From assembly GCA_030407505.1 (NCBI GenBank), contig JASDDH010000004.1, positions 62,001 to 126,000 on the forward strand: DNA of 64,000 bases, given 5' to 3'. A program made the translations under genes and the position numbers. Below are positions 17,990-27,130 of this stretch, piece by piece. Under the pieces are notes generated by a model, which worked only from the letters and a program-made list of their open reading frames with translations, was not told the DNA's origin and ran no database searches. This stretch comes from Planococcus sp. APC 4015. GTDB lineage: Bacteria; Actinomycetota; Actinomycetes; Actinomycetales; Microbacteriaceae. How positions within the stretch are numbered: the first letter of the stretch is position 1; every line of letters starts with the position of its first letter.

Positions 17990-19284
17990 CAGAGCACCCC
18001 TTCCCTGTCGTCGGCGCCCGCCGTCGCGGCGAGCACCGCGTCGATCTCGGCGGTGGGCAACGGCTGCGGGGGCAGGGTGATCTCCTCCGTCGCCCCGGGA
18101 CCGGGGCCGAGGGCCGCGAGCAGCGTGACGCGAGGGATCACGCCGACCAGGCGGCCCTCGGCATCCGTCACCGCGAGCGGGAGCTGCGACTCGGCCGCCG
18201 GCACGAAGAGGTTCATGAGGATCTCGTCGTGGCTGACGCTCTGCGGCACGGGGGTGATCGCCGAGCGCAGCGACGTCTCGCCGTTGCGGGCCAGGCGCAC
18301 GGCGTCACGATCGGCGACGACGCCCATGAGGGTCTTGTCGCGGCCGACCACGTACACGGCGGAGGAGTAGGCGTCGCGCATCTCGCGCAGGGCCGTGCGG
18401 GGCCCTGCCGACATGGTGACGACGGGCCGTGGTCGCTCCATGACGTTGGATGCCGTGAGCACGCGCGCCCGGTCGACGTCCTGCACGAACTGCTCGACGT
18501 AGTCGTTGGCAGGGTCCGTGAGGATGTCTTCGGGCGTGCCGATCTGGACGATGCGACCGTCGCGCATGACGGCGATCCGGTCGCCGAGGAACATCGCCTC
18601 GTTCAGGTCGTGGGTGATGAAGACGATCGTCTTCTGCAGCTTCTGCTGGAGTTCGAGCAGCTGCTCCTGCATCTCGCGCCGGATGAGGGGATCGAGCGCA
18701 CTGAACGCCTCGTCCATCAGCAGCACGTCGGGGTCGGCGGCGAGCGCCCGTGCGATTCCGACGCGCTGCTGCATCCCGCCCGACAGGGCCGACGGCAGCT
18801 TGTCGCCCCAGCCGGCCAGCCCCACGAGCGCGAGGATCTCGTCGGCCTTCGCGAGGCGCTCGGTCTTTCCGACGCCGCGCAGCTCGAGCGGGTAGGCCAC
18901 ATTCGCGGCCACGGTGCGGTGCGGCAGGAGCGCGAAATGCTGGAAGACCATCGACACGCGGTCGCGGCGCAGTCCGCGGAGCTTCGCGGTCGAGGTGTCC
19001 GTCACGGATTCGCCGTGGACGGTCACGCTGCCGGCGGTCGCGTCGTGCAGGCCGTTGAGCATGCGGATGATCGTGGACTTGCCGGATCCCGACAGTCCCA
19101 TGATCACGAAGATCTCGCCGGGCTCGACCGAGAAGCTCGCGTCGATCACGGCGGCGGTGCCGGCGTCGCCGATCTGGGCGCGGCTCTCGCCGGAGCGCAG
19201 TCGCCGCACGGCTTCTCGCGGGTTACGTCCGAAGACTTTGTACAGATTCTTCGCCTCTACGGCGGGTGCGGATCTCACGTGCAT
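17989..19284 (-). CDS. Osmoprotectant ABC transporter ATPase with tandem CBS domains (ProV/OpuAA type)
   Basis: A 431-residue ATPase. Walker A is GLSGSGKST, signature LSGGMQQRVGIARALAADP, Walker B DVLLMDEAFSALDP, and the switch ITHDLNEAMFLGDRI. The N-terminus carries the ProV-type KVFGRNPREA before the core. Residues ~290-400 form two CBS modules, which in this family sense ionic strength and gate transport. I chose ATG 19284 (MHVRSAPAVEAKN) with GAGG just upstream; the ORF up to 19584 is not conserved in character. First gene of the importer operon. Confidence 0.9.
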   Translation of the reverse strand: MHVRSAPAVEAKNLYKVFGRNPREAVRRLRSGESRAQIGDAGTAAVIDASFSVEPGEIFVIMGLSGSGKSTIIRMLNGLHDATAGSVTVHGESVTDTSTAKLRGLRRDRVSMVFQHFALLPHRTVAANVAYPLELRGVGKTERLAKADEILALVGLAGWGDKLPSALSGGMQQRVGIARALAADPDVLLMDEAFSALDPLIRREMQEQLLELQQKLQKTIVFITHDLNEAMFLGDRIAVMRDGRIVQIGTPEDILTDPANDYVEQFVQDVDRARVLTASNVMERPRPVVTMSAGPRTALREMRDAYSSAVYVVGRDKTLMGVVADRDAVRLARNGETSLRSAITPVPQSVSHDEILMNLFVPAAESQLPLAVTDAEGRLVGVIPRVTLLAALGPGPGATEEITLPPQPLPTAEIDAVLAATAGADDREGVL

Positions 19285-19557
19285 CACCTCGGCAGCCCGA
19301 ACACGGGCCGCACCGGTTACGCCCGGGTGGCGGTCATCCGGCACCGGGCGACCTCCATCACGAACGGAGAGATCACAACCGGCGCAGCGGCGACACACAT
19401 CGGGTCTGTCGCCCAGACCGCCGACCGTACGACTGGAGGCGAACCTGACCCGGAGGTCGCTCACCCGCTCAGACGCGGACTGGTCGGACAGGCCCTCATG
19501 GCCCCGCAAGACGCTAACGGAGTCTCGGAGCGCACCCAAATCAGCGAACCCGAGATC
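19285..19557. other. Divergent region upstream of the osmoprotectant importer
   Basis: This holds the leader of the minus-strand importer operon. I see no gene and no convincing promoter or riboswitch for that strand. Confidence 0.3.
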
Positions 19558-19608
19558 TTGACAGCGATCCAACGGATGTTGCATGGTTAGTTAGTCAAGT
19601 AACTAACC
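19558..19608 (+). promoter_or_regulatory. Promoter and palindromic operator of the GntR-ABC operon
   Basis: TTGACA (19558-19563) is a consensus -35 box. Then GGTTAGTTA (19585-19593) and TAACTAACC (19600-19608) form a perfect 9-base inverted repeat with a 6-base spacer, lying over the expected -10/start region and ending one base before the GntR reading frame. This is the layout of an autoregulated YtrA-type GntR repressor. Confidence 0.7.
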
Positions 19609-19609
19609 A

Positions 19610-20017
19610 GTGAAGTGGGGCGTCGTGATCGAAGAGGGCAAGCCGCTCTTCCAGCAGATCGCCGAGAGCGTCGAGGACTCGGTTCTCAACGGTTCTCTGG
19701 CTGAAGAATCCCAGGCCCCGTCCACAAACGAACTCGCCGGCTTCTACCGAGTCAACCCGGCGACGGCAGCGAAGGGAATCAACGTGCTCGTCGACAAGGG
19801 AGTGCTGTACAAGCGGCGCGGAATCGGCATGTTCGTGGCGGCCGGGGCGCGCGAAGTGGTCCTGTCAGAGCGTCGCGCATCGTTTTCGGATCGTTACCTC
19901 GATCCCCTCCTCACCGAGGCGCGGGCGCTGGGACTCACCCCAGACGACGTCACCGGCCTCATCCGCGATCGGGCCGCCGCATCGACCACCGACATCCAGG
20001 AAGGAACGACACGATGA
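19610..20017 (+). CDS. GntR family regulator, YtrA subfamily
   Basis: A 135-residue repressor: winged helix at residues ~10-75 with PLFQQIAESVEDSVLNGSL and STNELAGFYRVNPATAAKGI, then RRGIGMFV, and a short helical C-terminal dimerisation region, the YtrA plan with no ligand domain. The GTG at 19610 gives the longest frame; GTG 19625 (IEEGKPLF) with GTGGGG upstream is an equally plausible start that fits relatives better. It overlaps the ABC ATPase by 4 bases, so it regulates its own exporter operon through the palindrome upstream, probably in response to cell-envelope-active compounds as in other YtrA systems. Confidence 0.85.
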   Translation: MKWGVVIEEGKPLFQQIAESVEDSVLNGSLAEESQAPSTNELAGFYRVNPATAAKGINVLVDKGVLYKRRGIGMFVAAGAREVVLSERRASFSDRYLDPLLTEARALGLTPDDVTGLIRDRAAASTTDIQEGTTR

Positions 20018-20931
20018 CCTCTGTGATCGAGGTGCACGGTCTCACCAAGAAGTACCGCGACACCCTCGCCGTCGACGACATCAGCTTCGCGATCGAACAG
20101 AACACGATCTACGGACTGCTCGGTCGCAACGGCGCGGGCAAGACGACGGTCATGTCGATCCTCACCGCCCAGAACTTCGCGACGTCGGGTGACGTGCGCG
20201 TGTTCGGGCAGAACCCCTACGAGAACTCCCGCGTGCTGCAGCGCATGTGCTTCGTGCGCGAGAGTCAGAAGTATCCGGATGACGCGACACCGCGTCATGC
20301 GTTCCGCTCGGCGCGACTGTTCTTCCCGAACTGGAGCCAGGAGCTCGCCGACCAGCTCATCGACGAGTTCCAGCTGCCCGTCAAGAAGACGATCAAGAAG
20401 CTCTCGCGCGGCCAGCTCTCGGCCGTCGGCGTCATCATCGGGCTCGCGGCCCGCGCCGAGATCACGTTCTTCGACGAGCCCTACCTCGGACTCGACGCCG
20501 TCGCGCGGCAGATCTTCTACGACCGGCTGCTCGAGGACTACACCGAGCATCCGCGCACGGTGATCCTGTCGAGCCACCTCATCGACGAGGTCTCGAACCT
20601 GATCGAACGGGTCATCGTCATCGACCGCGGGCGCATCATCATGGACGACGAGACGGATGCCGTACGCGACCGCGCCACGAACATCGTCGGCGACTCCGCG
20701 GCCGTCGACGCCTTCATCGCCGGACGCGACGTCATCCACCGCGAGAGCCTGGGCCGCGTGTCGTCGGTCACCGTCCTCGGGGCCCTCACCGCCGCCGACC
20801 GCGAGCAGCTCGTCGCCGCGGGCCTGGACGTGGGTCCCGTGTCGCTTCAGCAGCTCATCGTGCGCACCACCCAGCACGCCGCCGGCGCCGCCGATCCGGC
20901 ATCCGCCATCGATGAAGGGGCACTCCGATGA
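20014..20931 (+). CDS. ABC transporter ATP-binding protein (BcrA/YtrB-like)
   Basis: A 305-residue ATPase: Walker A GLLGRNGAGKTT, a degenerate signature KLSRGQLSAVGVIIGLAARAE, Walker B ITFFDEPYLGLDA, switch SSHLIDEVSNL. The non-canonical SRGQ signature is common in this subfamily. The C-terminal third is a short extension of unknown role. ATGA overlaps with both neighbours indicate strict co-translation with the regulator and the permease. It powers export, likely of a peptide, lipid or antibiotic; substrate unknown. Confidence 0.85.
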   Translation: MTSVIEVHGLTKKYRDTLAVDDISFAIEQNTIYGLLGRNGAGKTTVMSILTAQNFATSGDVRVFGQNPYENSRVLQRMCFVRESQKYPDDATPRHAFRSARLFFPNWSQELADQLIDEFQLPVKKTIKKLSRGQLSAVGVIIGLAARAEITFFDEPYLGLDAVARQIFYDRLLEDYTEHPRTVILSSHLIDEVSNLIERVIVIDRGRIIMDDETDAVRDRATNIVGDSAAVDAFIAGRDVIHRESLGRVSSVTVLGALTAADREQLVAAGLDVGPVSLQQLIVRTTQHAAGAADPASAIDEGALR

Positions 20932-21614
20932 GCCGCACGATCAACGTCGTCCGCATGCAGTTCGTCAACAAGCAGACCTACGTCTGGGTGCCGCTGATCG
21001 TGCTCGTCGGCGCGTTCGTGCTGAGCCTGATGGTCTTCGCGCTCATTCCGTACGACGGGGTGAAGGTCGGCGGCGGCACACAGGCCCCGCTCTGGTACTT
21101 CCTGTGGGTGGGGGTGCAGTCCCTCACGATGACGTTCCCGTTCTCTCAGGCGATGAGCGTCACCAGACGCGAGTTCTACCTCGGCACGATGCTGACTGCG
21201 GTGATCACCTCGGCGATGCTCGCGATCATCTTCGTCATCGGCGGGCTTATCGAAGAGGCCACGGGCGGGTGGGGGATGAACGGTTACTTCTTCTATCTCG
21301 AATGGATCTGGGCCTCCGGCCCGGCGGCCGCGGGCTTCGTGTACTTCATCATCGCCATGATGTTCTTCACGGTCGGATTCTGGGCGGCGACGATCTTCAA
21401 GCGCTTCGGCTCGCTGTGGCTCACGATCGTGCTCGTCGGCCTCGGATTCGTCTTCGTCGGACTCCTGTGGCTGGTCGGCAGACTCGACGCATGGGGCCGC
21501 GTCTTCACGTGGTTCGGTGAGCAAGGTGCGCTGGGTCTGTCGCTGTGGGGCATCATCCTGGTGGCCGTGCTGGCCGCTGCGTCGTTCCTCACCCTGCGCC
21601 GCGCGACCCCGTAG
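20928..21614 (+). CDS. ABC transporter permease of the GntR-regulated exporter
   Basis: A 228-residue membrane protein with six predicted helices, such as VPLIVLVGAFVLSLMVFAL, MLTAVITSAMLAIIFVIGGL and LTIVLVGLGFVFVGLLWLVG. The start overlaps the ATPase stop by 4 bases. It is too short and divergent for a named family, but its operon position makes it the membrane half of the exporter. A terminator follows. Confidence 0.8.
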   Translation: MSRTINVVRMQFVNKQTYVWVPLIVLVGAFVLSLMVFALIPYDGVKVGGGTQAPLWYFLWVGVQSLTMTFPFSQAMSVTRREFYLGTMLTAVITSAMLAIIFVIGGLIEEATGGWGMNGYFFYLEWIWASGPAAAGFVYFIIAMMFFTVGFWAATIFKRFGSLWLTIVLVGLGFVFVGLLWLVGRLDAWGRVFTWFGEQGALGLSLWGIILVAVLAAASFLTLRRATP

Positions 21615-21622
21615 ATCCGCGA

Positions 21623-21654
21623 ACCCGTGTGCCGACCGTGTGTCGGGCACGGGT
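21623..21654. terminator. Terminator between the exporter operon and the DUF87-like gene
   Basis: ACCCGTGTGCCGAC pairs with GTCGGGCACGGGT (one bulged base) around a 5-base loop, between two convergent genes. Confidence 0.65.
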
Positions 21655-21666
21655 CTTCGCGCGCCG

Positions 21667-22746
21667 TCAGCGCATCAGCACCGGCACGTCGATGCCACCC
21701 TCGTGGGTCAGTCGCTCGCCCATCTGCACGAGCGCGGCCGCGTCGATGAATCCGCCCGCGAACAGCGCTTGACCCTGCGCGAAGGTCGGGGAACGGTCGA
21801 GCAGCGCACTCGGCGCGTAGCCGAAGATGTCTCCGAGCTCGGCCAGGTCGCGGGGCGAGCTCATGCGCATGAGCGCCAGGTTGTCGCACTGCGACAGGGC
21901 ATTCGGATGCACTTTCGACGGGCGCTGCGTCGACAGCAGCAGCCACAGGCCGTACTTGCGGCCCTCGGCGGCGATCTGCACGATGCGGTCCGTGAGCATT
22001 CGCTCCACTGCTGATTGCGGGTCGGGCGAGCACAGGTTGTGGGCCTCGTCGATCACGATCAGTCGACCGATCCGGTCTTCGCGTCGAGCCCACAGGTGAT
22101 CGAGCACCGCCAGCGCGGCGGCGCGCGACTCTGCCGGCGTCGCGAAGCCGCCGAGATCGACGACCGTCGCGTCGGGCTGGTCGTCGATGTCATCCGTCAC
22201 CGACCGCCCACCCCACGCCCACAGCCTCCATTCCGCGACGCCCAGATTTTCGAGCCTCAGGGCGAGGCGATGCCGGACCGTCGAGTCCGACGCCCGCAGG
22301 TGCGGCACGAGATGACGGTCGTCGATGAGCGGGAACTCGGACGCCAGCGAGAGCATCTCGTTGTACTCCTCGGCGTCGCGGACCGGATCGAGATCGATGA
22401 TCGAGGCCTGCGAGCGCACGGGCATGTCGAGCATGCGCACCTGAAGAGGCCGCTCGCCGTGAGGACGGAGGACCCGGATGTCGCGTTCGGCGAGCGCGTC
22501 GGCCGATGCCGGCGGCGCCCCGTCACGCACGTCGCCGAGGCCGACGAAGTCCGAGTTGGGGTCGAGGATCACCAGCGGCAGTCGGGTGCGCAGCAGCACC
22601 TGCTCCAGCAGCACCCCGAGCGCGTAGGTTTTACCCGAACCGCTCTGGCCGCACCAGAACGTGTGCCGGTTGAGTCGCTTCGCGATCAGATCGGCAGGCT
22701 GCGCGCTTTCGGATTCGAGCAGCGTTCCGATACGAAGACCGACCAT
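21667..22746 (-). CDS. HerA/DUF87-like ATP-binding protein
   Basis: A 359-residue RecA-fold ATPase. Walker A FWCGQSGSGKTYA near residue 35, Walker B with acidic pair RLIVIDEAHNL, then LLSTQRPSKVHPNAL (sensor region). FtsK/HerA-superfamily proteins of this kind act as DNA or protein translocases; the function here is unknown. I chose ATG 22746 because TAGCGT lies 6 bases upstream on the minus strand, the leaderless arrangement; the GTG two codons earlier is the ORF start. It is followed, convergently, by the exporter operon. Confidence 0.75.
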   Translation of the reverse strand: MVGLRIGTLLESESAQPADLIAKRLNRHTFWCGQSGSGKTYALGVLLEQVLLRTRLPLVILDPNSDFVGLGDVRDGAPPASADALAERDIRVLRPHGERPLQVRMLDMPVRSQASIIDLDPVRDAEEYNEMLSLASEFPLIDDRHLVPHLRASDSTVRHRLALRLENLGVAEWRLWAWGGRSVTDDIDDQPDATVVDLGGFATPAESRAAALAVLDHLWARREDRIGRLIVIDEAHNLCSPDPQSAVERMLTDRIVQIAAEGRKYGLWLLLSTQRPSKVHPNALSQCDNLALMRMSSPRDLAELGDIFGYAPSALLDRSPTFAQGQALFAGGFIDAAALVQMGERLTHEGGIDVPVLMR

Positions 22747-22786
22747 GAGCACACGCTAGGGCCGGTGACCCCCCGCCCGCCAGGCC

Positions 22787-23083
22787 TCAGCGTCCGTCGG
22801 CCGCTTCGGTGTGGTGGCGGATGACCTCGGCGACCACGAAGTTGAACCACTTCTCTGCGAACGCGGTATCGAGGTCGGCGTCCTCGGCGAGGCGGCGCAG
22901 CCGGGCGAGCTGCTGTTCTTCGCGTGCGGGATCCGACGGCGGCATCCCGAACTCGGCCTTCAGCTCTCCCACCTGCTTGGTGCACTTGAATCGCTCGGCC
23001 AGCAGGAAGATGAGGGCGGCGTCGACGTTGTCGATGCTGCTGCGCAGCCTCAGGAGCGTCTGCGTGGGGTCTTCCTCGGTCAT
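22787..23083 (-). CDS. Chorismate mutase (AroQ type)
   Basis: A 98-residue all-helical protein: LRSSIDNVDAALIFLLAERF (helix 1 with the Asp and Arg of the AroQ site), KCTKQVGELKAE, SDPAREEQQLARLRRLAED, and a last helix WFNFVVAEVIRHH. It turns chorismate to prephenate at the branch to Phe and Tyr. Length and pattern fit the monofunctional actinobacterial enzyme that is activated by binding DAHP synthase. It lies between the DUF87-like gene and the AI-2E permease, 40 bases upstream of the former. Confidence 0.85.
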   Translation of the reverse strand: MTEEDPTQTLLRLRSSIDNVDAALIFLLAERFKCTKQVGELKAEFGMPPSDPAREEQQLARLRRLAEDADLDTAFAEKWFNFVVAEVIRHHTEAADGR

Positions 23084-23158
23084 GGCTCGACTTTATCGCG
23101 AGGTCTCCGCGCGACGCGCTGCCGATGCAGGATGCCGCGCGGCCCTAGAGTGTGAGCC

Positions 23159-24328
23159 ATGAGCGACGCCCCGCAGGACTCCACACCCCCTCGCGCGGCC
23201 GAGGTGACCGCCATCCCCGGCGAGACCGTGCCCGATGCCGTCGCCGTCCGCTCGGGCGAGGCTCCGGCATCCCGCACCTTCTGGGCGACCCTCAACTCGC
23301 CCTTCGGAGCCGGGTTCCTCCTCACGCTCGGAGGGCTCGCCGCCCTGCTGCTCGGTCTCGCGATCAGCAACATCGCGACGGTGCTCATCTACATCGCGCT
23401 CGCGATGTTCGCCGCCCTCGGACTCGATCCCGTCCTGAAGTGGCTCGAGCGGCGCAATGTGAAGCGGGCCTGGGCGATCGTGATCGTCTTCTTCGCATTC
23501 GGGGTCCTGCTGGTCGGACTGCTGTGGCTCGTGGTCCCGACGCTGATCGATCAGATCACCGCTTTCGTCACCTCTCTTCCGGGCACCATCAGCAGCTTCC
23601 AGAACACCGATTTCTTCCACTGGCTCGAGGGGATCTTCGGCGACGGCCTGGGGACGCTCGTGACCGATCTGCAGACCTTCATCACCAACCCCGCCAACAT
23701 CGCCGCGATCTCCGGCGGGCTGCTGCGGGTCGGCGCGGGCATCGCGACGGCGATCTCGGGCGGCCTCATCGTGGTCGTGCTGACGCTGTACTTCGTCGCC
23801 TCGCTCCCCTCGATCAAGGTCGCCCTCACCCAGTTCGCTCCGGCGCGCAACCGCGTCAAGGTGCGCGAGATGACCAACCAGATCACCGACTCGGTGGGCA
23901 GCTACCTGATGGGGATGGTGGTGCTCGCTTTCTTCAACTCGATCGTCGCCTTCCTCCTGCACCTGTTCCTCGGGCTGCCGTTCCCGCTCCTCATGGGCGT
24001 GCTCGCGTTCGCGATCACGATCATCCCGCTGGTCGGGCCGGTGCTGTACTGGATCTTCGGCACGGTTCTCGCACTGTTCACGAGCCCGCTCGCCGCCCTG
24101 ATCTTCGGTCTGGCGTACCTGGTCTACATCCAGATCGAGGCGTATGTGATCACCCCGAGGGTCATGAGCAAGGCGATCTCGATCCCGGGTTCGCTCGTCG
24201 TCATCGGCGCGCTGATCGGCGGAACGCTGCTGGGCCTGCTCGGTGCCCTGATCGCCGTGCCGGTGACGGCATCCATCCTGCTGATCATCAAACAGGTCTT
24301 CATCCCCCGGCAGGACGCCAAGATCTAG
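23159..24328 (+). CDS. AI-2E family (DUF20) transporter
   Basis: A 389-residue membrane protein with about eight helices, starting MSDAPQDSTPPRAAEV with TAGAGT 7 bases before the ATG. Typical blocks are FAALGLDPVLKWLERRNVKR near residue 95, a periplasmic segment after LIDQITAFV, and the C-terminal PLVGPVLYWIFG...YVITPRVMSKAISIPG. The family includes TqsA-like and Na+/H+ antiporter members; autoinducer transport cannot be assumed. Transcription probably ends in or near the palindromic repeat that follows. Confidence 0.85.
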   Translation: MSDAPQDSTPPRAAEVTAIPGETVPDAVAVRSGEAPASRTFWATLNSPFGAGFLLTLGGLAALLLGLAISNIATVLIYIALAMFAALGLDPVLKWLERRNVKRAWAIVIVFFAFGVLLVGLLWLVVPTLIDQITAFVTSLPGTISSFQNTDFFHWLEGIFGDGLGTLVTDLQTFITNPANIAAISGGLLRVGAGIATAISGGLIVVVLTLYFVASLPSIKVALTQFAPARNRVKVREMTNQITDSVGSYLMGMVVLAFFNSIVAFLLHLFLGLPFPLLMGVLAFAITIIPLVGPVLYWIFGTVLALFTSPLAALIFGLAYLVYIQIEAYVITPRVMSKAISIPGSLVVIGALIGGTLLGLLGALIAVPVTASILLIIKQVFIPRQDAKI

Positions 24329-24348
24329 CCGGCTTCCGGCCGCGATCG

Positions 24349-24424
24349 CCGAGCGCTGCAGATTCCTGCGAGCGCCCGCACCGCGCGACGCAGCGCTCGC
24401 AGGAAACTGCAGCGGTGGTGCGCG
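24349..24424. repeat. 76-base palindromic repeat, copy 1
   Basis: Arms 24354-24374 and 24394-24414 pair over 21 bases with one mismatch, around a 19-base loop. A second copy at 24553-24628 is identical at 71 of 76 positions. Such a strong stem can act as a transcription terminator or a mobile REP/MITE-like unit. Confidence 0.75.
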
Positions 24425-24451
24425 AGTGGTTCGTATTCCTGCGTTCGCGGG

Positions 24452-24532
24452 CAGCGGCTGCTCTCCGACGACGCGACGTACATCAACGCGACCGTCATCC
24501 CGATCGACGGCGGACAGTCGGCCAAGTACTAG
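24452..24532 (+). pseudogene. Remnant: last 26 codons of a short-chain dehydrogenase/reductase
   Basis: The frame reads QRLLSDDATYINATVIPIDG and then GQSAKY and a stop TAG. This matches the end of SDR enzymes (FLLSDDA-Y-TG-V-P-DGG). There is no upstream SDR body; the 76-base palindromic repeat begins just before and another copy follows, so the rest was deleted or the fragment was brought in. Confidence 0.7.
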
Positions 24533-24552
24533 TCCCCCGCCGGGCCGGCGGA

Positions 24553-24628
24553 CCGAGCGCTGCAGTTCGCTGCGAGCGCCCGCACCGCGCGACGCAGCGT
24601 TCGCAGGAGACTGCAGCGGTGGTGCGCG
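24553..24628. repeat. 76-base palindromic repeat, copy 2
   Basis: Same unit as copy 1 with five substitutions; the inverted arms (24558-24578 and 24598-24618) carry more mismatches. It lies 10 bases past the stop of the minus-strand lactonase gene. Confidence 0.75.
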
Positions 24629-24638
24629 GAAGCGCGCG

Positions 24639-25778
24639 TCAGCCGAGCGGCAGGATGCAGGTGGGTGACGGCACCGCGGTGCGGTGCCTCACCCGCCCCG
24701 GTACACCGGTGCGCTCGTCGAGTGTGAGCGAGACCACCTCGTCCGATCGCTGACCCGCGACCAGGACGGTGTCGCGGACGACGACGTGATGCCGCGGCCA
24801 GTCGACCCCGGCATCCACGAGGGCGACGGGCTCGAGCACTTCGCCCGAGCCCCGCACGCGCAGGGTCGCCAGCGTGTTGCTGCCTCGCACGCCCGCGTAG
24901 AGGAACTCGCCGTCCCTCGAGGCGGCGAGTTCGGCCGCGTCATCGCCCGCGAGTGTCCCGGCCCCCACCGGCGTCCCGCCGACCAGGCGCCACGTCGACG
25001 ACGGATCGAGGGCGAACACGAAGACCTCGCACGACATCTCGGTGACGACGTACAGATGACCGCTCGGATGCCACACCATGTGCCGGGGGCCGCTGCCCCG
25101 CGGGAGCACGACCTCGCCGGTGGCGCGGAGTCCGGCATCCGTCTCGCGCCAGAAGCGCACGAGATCGAGACCCAGGTCGGTCGTGGCGACGATCCCGCCG
25201 GGCAGGAACACGGCCTGATGCGCACGGGACGGACGCGCATCCGCCGACGGCTCCGGGAGCGGTTCGCGATCGTGGTCGGGGACGAGGTGGGCGAACTCCG
25301 CGCCGGCGGCCGCCCGCAGCGCCCGGGCGGCTGCCGACAGGTCGGCCCCGCCTGCGGTGTCCCCAGGCCGAGCCGGGCCGGAGGGATCCGTCGCGGCGGC
25401 GGCGATCGTCGGGGTGAGCGGCCGGCCCGCGGCATCCAGAGTCACGCGCACCACACGCCCGTCGCCCCAGCAGCTGGCGACGAGCGATGTGCCCGTGGGC
25501 GCGACGGCGACGTGGCACACCGACTCGCCCGCGGCCACCGCGGCGCCGTGATGTTCCCACGTGCTCTCGCCGGTGCGCCGGAACGCCTGGATCAGTCCGG
25601 CGCTCTCGAGCGTCGCGTAGACGACGTCCAGCGTGGGGTGCGCGGTGACCCACGACGGGGCCTCGGCGCGCACGACATCGCCCGCGAAGCCCAGGGAACC
25701 GCCGGCCAGGTGGTCATCCGCAGCGCCCGCGAACAGCAGCCCGATGCCGGCGGCGTGACCGCCGACGAGGAACCGCAT
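24639..25778 (-). CDS. Beta-propeller lactonase (6-phosphogluconolactonase YkgB/Pgl type)
   Basis: A 379-residue cytoplasmic seven-bladed beta-propeller of the lactonase family: HQAVFLPGGIVATTDLGLDL, GPRHMVWHPSGHLYVVTEMS, GEFLYAGVRGSNTLA and DWPRHHVVV match its repeated blades and its His/Arg/Glu active site. The likely reaction is hydrolysis of 6-phosphogluconolactone in the pentose-phosphate pathway, though some members act on other lactones. The ATG at 25778 ([11 protein letters not shown]) overlaps the purA stop by one base (TGATG), so it is translated from the purA mRNA. Confidence 0.8.
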   Translation of the reverse strand: MRFLVGGHAAGIGLLFAGAADDHLAGGSLGFAGDVVRAEAPSWVTAHPTLDVVYATLESAGLIQAFRRTGESTWEHHGAAVAAGESVCHVAVAPTGTSLVASCWGDGRVVRVTLDAAGRPLTPTIAAAATDPSGPARPGDTAGGADLSAAARALRAAAGAEFAHLVPDHDREPLPEPSADARPSRAHQAVFLPGGIVATTDLGLDLVRFWRETDAGLRATGEVVLPRGSGPRHMVWHPSGHLYVVTEMSCEVFVFALDPSSTWRLVGGTPVGAGTLAGDDAAELAASRDGEFLYAGVRGSNTLATLRVRGSGEVLEPVALVDAGVDWPRHHVVVRDTVLVAGQRSDEVVSLTLDERTGVPGRVRHRTAVPSPTCILPLG

Positions 25779-27064
25779 CAGTCGACGAGGTCGGTGCGTA
25801 CGATCACGGCGTCGCGCGCGGGGCCCACGCCGATCACCGAGATGCGGGTGCCGCTGAGCGCCTCGAGCGCGAGCACGTAGTCCTGCGCCTCGAGGGGCAG
25901 ATCCTCGAACGTGCGCGCGGTCGAGATGTCCTGCGTCCACCCGGGGAAGTACTCGAGGATCGGGGTCGCGTGGTGGAAGTCCGACTGATTGACCGGAACC
26001 TCGTCGAACCGCTCGCCGTCGACGTCGTACGCGACGCAGACCGGGATCTGCTCGAGCCCCGTGAGGATGTCGAGCTTCGTCAGCACGAGGTCGGTGATGC
26101 CGTTGATGCGCGTCGCGTAGCGCGTGATCGGCGCGTCGTACCAGCCGACCCGGCGCGGGCGGCCGGTGGTGGTGCCGAACTCGAAACCGCGCGAGCGCAG
26201 GAAGTCGCCGTTCTCGTCGAACAGCTCGGTCGGGAACGGACCCGAGCCCACGCGGGTCGTGTACGCCTTCACGATGCCGACGATGCGATCGAGGCGGTTG
26301 GGTCCGACCCCGGAGCCCGTCGCCGCGCCGCCCGCGGTCGCCGACGACGACGTCACGAAAGGGTAGGTGCCGTGGTCGACGTCGAGCATCGTCGCCTGGC
26401 CGCCCTCGAAGACGACGACCTCGCCGCGGTCGAGCGCGTCGTTGAGCATGAGTCCCGTGTCGGCGACCATCGGACGCAGGCGCTCGGCGTACGACAGCAG
26501 GTCTTCGACGATCTCGTCGACCGAGATCGAGCGACGGTTGAAGACCTTCACCAGCAGGTGGTTCTTCTGCTCGAGCGAGGCTTCGACCTTCTGGCGCAGG
26601 ATGTTCTCGTCGAAGAGGTCCTGCACGCGAAGGCCCACGCGGTTGATCTTGTCTGCGTAGGCCGGACCGATGCCGCGACCGGTGGTGCCGATCATGCGCT
26701 TGCCGAGGAACCGCTCGGTGACCTTGTCGAGCGTGCGGTGGTACTGCGTGATGAGGTGCGCGTTGGCGCTCACCCGCAGGCGGGAGGTGTCGAGGCCTCG
26801 GGCGTTCAGCGCCTCGAGCTCGTAGAAGAGCACCTCGAGGTCGATGACCACGCCGTTGCCGATCACGGCGTTCACACCCGGGGACAGGATGCCGCTGGGC
26901 AGCAGGTGCAGCGCGTACTTCTCGTCACCGATCACCACTGTGTGACCGGCGTTGTTGCCGCCGTTGAACTTGACGACCCAGTCGGTGCGGTCACCGAGAA
27001 GGTCTGTGGCCTTGCCCTTGCCCTCGTCTCCCCATTGGACTCCGACGATCACGATGCCTGGCAT
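25778..27064 (-). CDS. purA: Adenylosuccinate synthetase
   Basis: A 428-residue GTP-dependent enzyme that joins IMP and aspartate to form adenylosuccinate, the first committed step to AMP. The N-terminus [17 protein letters not shown] is the diagnostic GDEGKG P-loop; [22 protein letters not shown] and [14 protein letters not shown] follow in the right order. The length is typical. ATG 27064 opens the frame. The lactonase gene is coupled downstream, and a P450 gene lies upstream on the same strand with 66 bases between. Confidence 0.98.
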   Translation of the reverse strand: MPGIVIVGVQWGDEGKGKATDLLGDRTDWVVKFNGGNNAGHTVVIGDEKYALHLLPSGILSPGVNAVIGNGVVIDLEVLFYELEALNARGLDTSRLRVSANAHLITQYHRTLDKVTERFLGKRMIGTTGRGIGPAYADKINRVGLRVQDLFDENILRQKVEASLEQKNHLLVKVFNRRSISVDEIVEDLLSYAERLRPMVADTGLMLNDALDRGEVVVFEGGQATMLDVDHGTYPFVTSSSATAGGAATGSGVGPNRLDRIVGIVKAYTTRVGSGPFPTELFDENGDFLRSRGFEFGTTTGRPRRVGWYDAPITRYATRINGITDLVLTKLDILTGLEQIPVCVAYDVDGERFDEVPVNQSDFHHATPILEYFPGWTQDISTARTFEDLPLEAQDYVLALEALSGTRISVIGVGPARDAVIVRTDLVD

Positions 27065-27130
27065 TGGGCTACTCCCCCGTTATCGGACGGTTACACCCCA
27101 TCCTACCGAGCGCCGTGCGCGAGCCGCGGA

